Source: JBGPLJ01 sp963826145 (GTDB lineage: Bacteria > Pseudomonadota > Gammaproteobacteria > Steroidobacterales > Steroidobacteraceae). Taken from it: a DNA stretch of 64,000 nt. Positions within the stretch are counted from its first letter, which is position 1. Every line of letters begins with the position of its first letter. The notes beneath the pieces were generated by a model, which had not been told where the DNA came from, ran no database searches, and saw only the letters and a list, made by a program, of their open reading frames with translations. This document shows, one piece after another, positions 59,806 to 64,000 of the stretch. The stretch covers positions 1,736,001-1,800,000 of the forward strand of contig CAWGVW010000001.1 in the NCBI GenBank assembly GCA_963826145.1, given 5' to 3'. Position numbers and translations under genes: made by a program.

Positions 59806-60396
59806 ATGGCGCTGCGCCACTCCGCCTGCGCCGTGCTCGCCCTTGGCGTTCTGGCGAGCTGGCTGCCGTCGAGCGCGCTCGCCGACGGCCAGACGGACCC
59901 GGAAATCGAACAGGTCGTGCGCCGCGCGCTCGCCGACCTCAATGCCAAGTGTCTCGGCGAAAAGTACGACTACGATGTCTGGAACGCCCTGATGGAGCCG
60001 CGCCTCAATCGCCGCGTGCCGGACAAGACGGAACGGCAGGAGATCCTGCGAAACGTCTATTGCGAAGCAAATCGACGCGAGCCGAAGCTGCCGCCGGAGC
60101 TTGTACTCGCCGTGATCGATGTCGAAAGCGGCTTCGATCGCTACGCGGTGTCACGGGTCGGCGCGCAAGGACTCATGCAGGTCATGCCCTTCTGGCCGGA
60201 AAAGCTCGGCATGAAGCGCCACGAACTCGTGCGCATCCGCGAGAACATCCACATGGGCTGCGAGATCCTGCGCTTCTATCTCGATCGCGAGCACAAGGAC
60301 GTGCGCAAGGCGCTCGCGCGCTACAACGGCAGTGCCGGCCGGCGCGCCTATCCAGACAGCGTCGTGAAACTCTGGATGAGCCGCTGGCGCAACTAG
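59806..60396 (+). CDS. Lytic transglycosylase (SLT domain)
   Basis: A 196-residue exported muramidase-like enzyme. A signal peptide covers about 1-26 (LALGVLASWLPSSALA). The SLT domain has the catalytic Glu in DVESGFDRYAVS near 107-118, followed by GAQGLMQVMPFWPEKLG and YNGSAGRRAYPDSV. It cleaves peptidoglycan to anhydromuropeptides. It overlaps the convergent acylphosphatase gene by four bases. Confidence 0.92.
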   Translation: MALRHSACAVLALGVLASWLPSSALADGQTDPEIEQVVRRALADLNAKCLGEKYDYDVWNALMEPRLNRRVPDKTERQEILRNVYCEANRREPKLPPELVLAVIDVESGFDRYAVSRVGAQGLMQVMPFWPEKLGMKRHELVRIRENIHMGCEILRFYLDREHKDVRKALARYNGSAGRRAYPDSVVKLWMSRWRN

Positions 60397-60683
60397 GTAG
60401 TCGAGAAGCGATCGGACGAGAGCGCTCCGGCCTCGATATCGGTCATCTCGACGGCGGTCACCTCGACGGCGGTCACCATGGACGCGGTCGACCCGATCCA
60501 CAGCCAGTCGAGGAGCGCCCGCACGCTCCCAGATTCGCCGCAGGCAATGACTTCCACACTTCCGTCCGGGAGATTCCGCGCATGGCCGGTCACGCCGAGC
60601 TCGCGCGCCTTCGAGGCCGTGCTCGCACGGTAGAAAACCCCCTGCACCCGCCCTGAAACGATCGCCCGACGCACGACTCTCAT
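60393..60683 (-). CDS. acyP: Acylphosphatase
   Basis: A 96-residue ferredoxin-fold enzyme that hydrolyses acyl phosphates. The phosphate loop GRVQGVFYRAST holds the catalytic Arg, and TGHARNLPDGSVEV the catalytic Asn. The C-terminal end has a 15-base tandem duplication (read as VTAVEVTAVEM) that lengthens the last strand. It is divergent from the wrbA-like gene. Confidence 0.92.
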   Translation of the reverse strand: MRVVRRAIVSGRVQGVFYRASTASKARELGVTGHARNLPDGSVEVIACGESGSVRALLDWLWIGSTASMVTAVEVTAVEMTDIEAGALSSDRFSTT

Positions 60684-60716
60684 GCAGCAAGCCTACAGCG
60701 CCGCTCGCCGGCCCTC

Positions 60717-60722
60717 TACAAT
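60717..60722 (+). promoter_or_regulatory. Candidate -10 element for the WrbA-like gene
   Basis: TACAAT ends ten bases before the ATG at 60732 in the 48-bp divergent gap. No clear -35. If used, the mRNA leader would be only a few bases. Confidence 0.35.
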
Positions 60723-60731
60723 GAGCCGGTC

Positions 60732-61337
60732 ATGACAACGATCCTGGTGCTCTATTACTCCCGAAGTGGCAGCGTTGCCGAGTTGGCCCGCCAGGTGTGC
60801 CGTGGCGTCGATTCCGTAGCCGGCGTGCGCTCGAGGTTGCGTACCGTGCCAGCGGTTGCCGTCGCGACGGAAGTCGCCGCGCCACCGGTGCCGCAGAGCG
60901 GCGCGCCCTATGCCACGCTCGAAGACCTGACGGACTGTGCGGGCCTGGTCATGGGAAGTCCCACCCGTTTCGGCAACATGGCCGCGCCACTGAAGCATTT
61001 TCTGGATACGACCGGTGGACTCTGGGTCTCCGGAGCGATGGTCGGGAAGCCCGCGGCGGTCTTTACCTCGACCCAGACCCAGCACGGCGGCAACGAATCG
61101 ACGCTCCTCAGCATGATGCTGCCGCTCCTGCATCACGGCATGGTGCTGGTCGGCCTGCCGTTCACGGAATCGGGCCTGCAACGGACGACTGCGGGCGGCG
61201 GGCCCTATGGCGCGAGCCATGTCCATGGCTCGCTCAAGACGGTGGAGCTGACCGACGAGGAAAAGCAGCTGGCGCAACGCCTCGGCCAGCGCGTGGCGGA
61301 GCTCGCCCGGAGAATCAGCGGCCGAGAATCTCTTTGA
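60732..61337 (+). CDS. wrbA: NAD(P)H:quinone oxidoreductase, WrbA family
   Basis: A 201-residue flavodoxin-fold enzyme that reduces quinones by two electrons. The FMN phosphate loop is YYSRSGSVAEL near 8-18; GSPTRFGNMAAPLKHFLD near 78-95 and TSTQTQHGGNESTLLSMMLP near 114-133 are WrbA signatures. It overlaps the convergent hda gene by 23 bases, leaving no room for a terminator. Confidence 0.93.
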   Translation: MTTILVLYYSRSGSVAELARQVCRGVDSVAGVRSRLRTVPAVAVATEVAAPPVPQSGAPYATLEDLTDCAGLVMGSPTRFGNMAAPLKHFLDTTGGLWVSGAMVGKPAAVFTSTQTQHGGNESTLLSMMLPLLHHGMVLVGLPFTESGLQRTTAGGGPYGASHVHGSLKTVELTDEEKQLAQRLGQRVAELARRISGRESL

Positions 61338-62004
61338 GGAATGGAATCGTGAGGCGGCGCTGTGCCACGAGCGACGCTTCATCGAGAGTGTCGAGCACTG
61401 CGCACAGGGTGTGCATGTCGCGCGGCAGGCGCTTCAGAAGAAATTCCGCGCTGTCAGTCGGCAGTTCGAGCCCGCGCAACGCGGCACGCTGCTGGAGCGC
61501 ACCCGGCAATTCCTCGTCATCAAGCGGCCGGAGGTGAAACACCGTTGCGGCCGCGAAACGCGATGCCAGGTCGTCGAGGCCCCAGCGTGTGGCCGCCGGC
61601 GGCGCGCTCGCGGCGAAGATCAGTGCGGCGCCGTGTTCGCTCGCCGCATTGTAAAGATTGAAGAGTGCACGCTCCCAATCCGGTCGGCCCGCAACCGTAT
61701 CGACATCATCAATGGCGACCGCGCCGAGCGACTCGAGACCCGCGAGCACGCCGGCATCGAGTCCGGCGAGATCCGCAACCGGCACGTATGTCGAAGCCTT
61801 GCCTGCCTCGCCAGCGCCCGCGCAGGCCGCCTGCAGCAGGTGCGAGCGGCCACTGCCGCGGGCGCCCCAGAGCCACACGACACCATGGCCTGCCGTGGCG
61901 GCGAGCGACTGCACGGCGTGCACGGCCGCCCGATTGGCCCCGGGGGAAAAATTCTCGAAGCGCGAAGCCTCGCGCAAGCGCACGCCAAGCGGGAGCTGCA
62001 GCAT
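61315..62004 (-). CDS. hda: DnaA inactivator Hda
   Basis: A 229-residue AAA+ protein that, with the sliding clamp, triggers ATP hydrolysis by DnaA after initiation. The N-terminal clamp-binding motif QLPL is at 3-6; Walker A WGARGSGRSHLLQAACA is degenerate as usual; the C-terminal LEL..FLLKRLPRDMHTL and RRLTIPFLKEIL are diagnostic. The start is uncertain: 62004 (MLQLPLGV) versus a GTG at 62031. It follows the CDP-alcohol transferase gene. Confidence 0.93.
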   Translation of the reverse strand: MLQLPLGVRLREASRFENFSPGANRAAVHAVQSLAATAGHGVVWLWGARGSGRSHLLQAACAGAGEAGKASTYVPVADLAGLDAGVLAGLESLGAVAIDDVDTVAGRPDWERALFNLYNAASEHGAALIFAASAPPAATRWGLDDLASRFAAATVFHLRPLDDEELPGALQQRAALRGLELPTDSAEFLLKRLPRDMHTLCAVLDTLDEASLVAQRRLTIPFLKEILGR

Positions 62005-62008
62005 GCCT

Positions 62009-62575
62009 TTAGGCCGACGGGCGCCGCTCACGCGTGATGATAATGGCTTTGCGCCAATATCGTCCGACGTAGTCGATGCCGCTTGCCAGGGTCGTTACGA
62101 ACACCGCGGCGCCGAGCGCGGTGACGACGGCATCCGGCGGAATGCGATAGGCGCGCGCGGCGATCACCGCGAGCACATAGAAAAGCTGCAGACCCGTGTT
62201 GATCTTGCTGATGATCGTCGGCCGGCCCTCGACCGGTCCGAACCATTTGCGGTACGCAATCGCTCCGAACGCGATGATGAGGTCGCGGCTGACCGCGGCA
62301 ACCGCAAGCCACACCGGGACCCAGCCGACGATCGCGAGCGTGATAAAAAGCGTGACCAGCAGCAGTTTGTCGGCGAGCGGGTCGAGAATCTTGCCGAGCT
62401 CCGAGGTCCAGCCGAAGCGCTTGGCGAGGAAGCCGTCGAGCGCGTCGGAGAAAGCGCCGATCGCGCAGAGTACCAGCGCCTCATTGAGGCGTTCGGCGCC
62501 GACGAACCAGGCGATCGGAATCACGAGCATCATGCGCACGATGCTGATGGCATTCGGGAGCTGACGCAGGCTCAT
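62009..62575 (-). CDS. CDP-alcohol phosphatidyltransferase (PgsA-like)
   Basis: A 188-residue membrane enzyme with about five helices. The catalytic motif SDALDGFLAKRFGWTSELGK then ILDPLADK fits DG-x2-A(R/K)-x8-G-x3-D-x3-D with Lys in place of Arg. The product is probably phosphatidylglycerophosphate; the exact alcohol cannot be told. The gene sits between DUF2066 and hda, the standard place in gammaproteobacteria such as Xanthomonas. The ATG overlaps the DUF2066 stop by four bases. Confidence 0.88.
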   Translation of the reverse strand: MSLRQLPNAISIVRMMLVIPIAWFVGAERLNEALVLCAIGAFSDALDGFLAKRFGWTSELGKILDPLADKLLLVTLFITLAIVGWVPVWLAVAAVSRDLIIAFGAIAYRKWFGPVEGRPTIISKINTGLQLFYVLAVIAARAYRIPPDAVVTALGAAVFVTTLASGIDYVGRYWRKAIIITRERRPSA

Positions 62576-63579
62576 GGCCGGTACCGAATCAGGATCGTCG
62601 AGGGTTCCGTGGAATCACCGGCCGGCTCAAACTTGCGCTGGGTCGCGAGTGCGCGTCGCAGGCGGTCCGGTGACCCGCGCACGTTGACGGACAGCACGAC
62701 ACGGTCGCCCGCGAGCTCGCTCACGAAAACGCCCCGAATGAGGCTGGACGCTTCGAGCGTCGCTATGAGATCGGCATACGCTGCAAGCGAATTGACGCCG
62801 GCGATGTCGAGGGTTGCACGCTGCGTCGGTTCGGTGTTCGGTGCCGCCAGGATTTCGGCGAAGCGGTCGGCAAGACCCTGAACGCCGTCCGTGGGACCGC
62901 CGTGGATTGCGGTCGTTTCACCCGCGGCGATCAGCGTCCAGTCGCCGGTCCCGCCGCTCTGCTTGCCGATGAGGACGGCATCGGCGCGATAGCGCGCGGC
63001 GGCTTCGATGAGCCGATCGTTCGATCCGCTCCAGACATCGGCCGCCGAAGCGTGCGTGCTGTCGGTAGTATCGAGGCGCGGCCAGATAAGCGGCAGACCT
63101 CGACTCAGCGCAGCGGCGTCGACGGCCGCCTTGAGATCGCTCTCATCGCTCGCACCGACGAGGTGGCGTCGACCCCCGCTGTCGTCGACCGCGAGCCAGA
63201 CGACGGTCGCCGGGCGTTCACGTCCCCAGACGGGGCGGCCGGCGGCGGCGATCAAGCTCTCGAGCTTGTTGCCGTCGAATCCGATCGTGACCTTGCCCCC
63301 AGGGAGGTTGCGATACTTCTGCACATAGCGCTGCGCATTCGCGACCAGATCGGCGAGCCCGGGCGCGTTGTCACCGTCCCGCTCACCCGTGATGCGCACG
63401 ATCACCGTTCGCATCGCGTCCTGGAATGCGGCCGCCTGGCCGCGATCCGAGGCGACCGTGGCTTCGTAGAGGTCGGGAACGACGGTGGCGAATGTTGCGC
63501 TTGCGAGGAGCGCCAGCAGGCCGCCCACGGACCACGCGCGCACGAGACCGACGCTGGCGCTGGGGGTGGGTTTCGGCAA
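62572..63579 (-). CDS. DUF2066 exported protein
   Basis: A 335-residue protein with a signal peptide (about 1-32; VGGLLALLASATFA) and a DUF2066 domain: VPDLYEATVASDRGQAAAFQ and ALATQRKFEPAG are typical. The function is unknown; its place between purM and the pgsA-hda pair is conserved. The apparent start is TTG at 63579 preceded by GAGAG. It is divergent from purM across 62 bp. Confidence 0.85.
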   Translation of the reverse strand: MPKPTPSASVGLVRAWSVGGLLALLASATFATVVPDLYEATVASDRGQAAAFQDAMRTVIVRITGERDGDNAPGLADLVANAQRYVQKYRNLPGGKVTIGFDGNKLESLIAAAGRPVWGRERPATVVWLAVDDSGGRRHLVGASDESDLKAAVDAAALSRGLPLIWPRLDTTDSTHASAADVWSGSNDRLIEAAARYRADAVLIGKQSGGTGDWTLIAAGETTAIHGGPTDGVQGLADRFAEILAAPNTEPTQRATLDIAGVNSLAAYADLIATLEASSLIRGVFVSELAGDRVVLSVNVRGSPDRLRRALATQRKFEPAGDSTEPSTILIRYRP

Positions 63580-63611
63580 ACGATGGCTCTCGGAAGATCG
63601 GGGCGGGCGTG

Positions 63612-63617
63612 TAAAAT
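63612..63617 (+). promoter_or_regulatory. Candidate -10 element for purM
   Basis: TAAAAT, 24 bases before the purM ATG in the 62-bp divergent gap. The -35 is not clear, and no PurR-like operator is evident. Confidence 0.45.
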
Positions 63618-63641
63618 ACCACAGGCCGCAAATACGCGAAT

Positions 63642-64000
63642 ATGAACGAAAAAGCCCCTATAACCTATCGCGATGCGGGCGTCGACATCGACGCCGGCGA
63701 CGCGCTTGTCGAGCGCATCAAGCCGCTCGTGCGCCGGTCCATGCGGCCGGAAGTACTCGCGGGCGTCGGCGGTTTCGGGGCGATGGTCGAGATCCCGCTC
63801 GATCGCTACCGGCGGCCCGTGCTGGTATCCGGCACGGACGGCGTCGGTACCAAGCTGCGACTTGCGATCGAGACGCGCCGCCACGACACCATCGGCATCG
63901 ATCTCGTCGCCATGTGCGCCAACGACGTCGTCGTGCAGGGCGCCGAGCCTCTCTTCTTTCTTGACTACTACGCGACGGGCAAGCTCGATGTCGACGTGGC
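63642..64000 (+). CDS. purM: Phosphoribosylformylglycinamidine cyclo-ligase, N-terminal part (runs off the window)
   Basis: The first 119 codons of PurM (AIR synthetase), which closes the imidazole ring in purine synthesis. The opening ITYRDAGVDIDAGDALVERI, then GGFGAMVE, VSGTDGVGTKLRLA and MCANDVVVQGAEPLFFLDYY are family signatures of the ATP- and metal-binding half. It is cut by the window end. Divergent from DUF2066 as in many gammaproteobacteria. Confidence 0.96.
   Translation, partial: MNEKAPITYRDAGVDIDAGDALVERIKPLVRRSMRPEVLAGVGGFGAMVEIPLDRYRRPVLVSGTDGVGTKLRLAIETRRHDTIGIDLVAMCANDVVVQGAEPLFFLDYYATGKLDVDV

Noticed and set aside
1..64000. CRISPR array, prophage or insertion sequence
   Set aside because: No regularly spaced direct repeats, phage structural genes or transposase motifs were seen on either strand.

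Overview
The window is high-GC, densely packed bacterial DNA, most likely from a gammaproteobacterium (deep-branching, Steroidobacterales/Nevskiales/Xanthomonadales-like by inference). The clearest signs are gene-order blocks typical of that class: purA-hflC-hflK-hflX-hfq-miaA-mutL-amiC-tsaE-nnr with divergent queG; lptG-lptF divergent from pepA-holC-(small gene)-valS; and hda-CDP-alcohol transferase-DUF2066 divergent from purM. Start codons GTG and TTG are common (TTG for purA, pcnB, lptF and the DUF2066 gene), and many neighbours overlap by 4-8 bases.

Layout. 1-1199: the 5' end of a LigF-like glutathione S-transferase gene, divergent from a CmcJ/NvfI-type oxygenase. 1201-12509: a minus-strand housekeeping block (purine synthesis, FtsH regulators, HflX, Hfq, tRNA modification, mismatch repair, cell-wall amidase, metabolite repair). 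12558-14916: queG and a type II NADH dehydrogenase. 14910-19167: minus-strand panC-panB-dNK-folK-pcnB. 19471-19546: tRNA-Glu(CTC) with a strong promoter.

19562-32964: an accessory, catabolic-looking cluster of two divergent operons separated by only 14 bp. The left operon encodes a phytoene-desaturase-like FAD protein, an FAH-family hydrolase, a CMD-like protein, a SnoaL-like protein and a two-motif cytochrome c. The right operon encodes a lactonase-like metallo-hydrolase, a HIBADH-like reductase, a PcaC-like protein, a SnoaL-like protein, a serine esterase, a GMC oxidoreductase, a second metallo-hydrolase, two SDRs and a P450. Several families occur twice. There is no transporter, regulator or integrase. 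A perfect 33-bp inverted repeat sits inside the right operon.

33006-40719: bTHX, a proline-rich protein of unknown function, a class II cytochrome c facing a cytochrome b561, and a Gld-type ABC exporter operon (ATPase, permease, GldG-like, DUF4340, RDD). 40841-48163: lptG-lptF divergent from pepA-holC-small gene-valS; valS is broken by a 4-bp tandem duplication. 48173-52985: MoxR ATPase, DUF58, TgpA-like transglutaminase and MtfA-like peptidase, with a REP-like inverted repeat between the first two. 52965-64000: MFS transporter, prfC, rimI, uracil-DNA glycosylase, pssA, proS, lytic transglycosylase, acylphosphatase, WrbA-type quinone reductase, hda, a CDP-alcohol transferase, DUF2066 and the 5' end of purM.

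The best candidate for an undescribed system is the 13-kb divergent catabolic cluster. The most concrete sequence oddities are the 33-bp palindrome, the valS frameshift, the REP-like element that contributes codons to the DUF58 gene, a CX3CH heme motif and a symmetric, apparently leaderless nnr/queG promoter.
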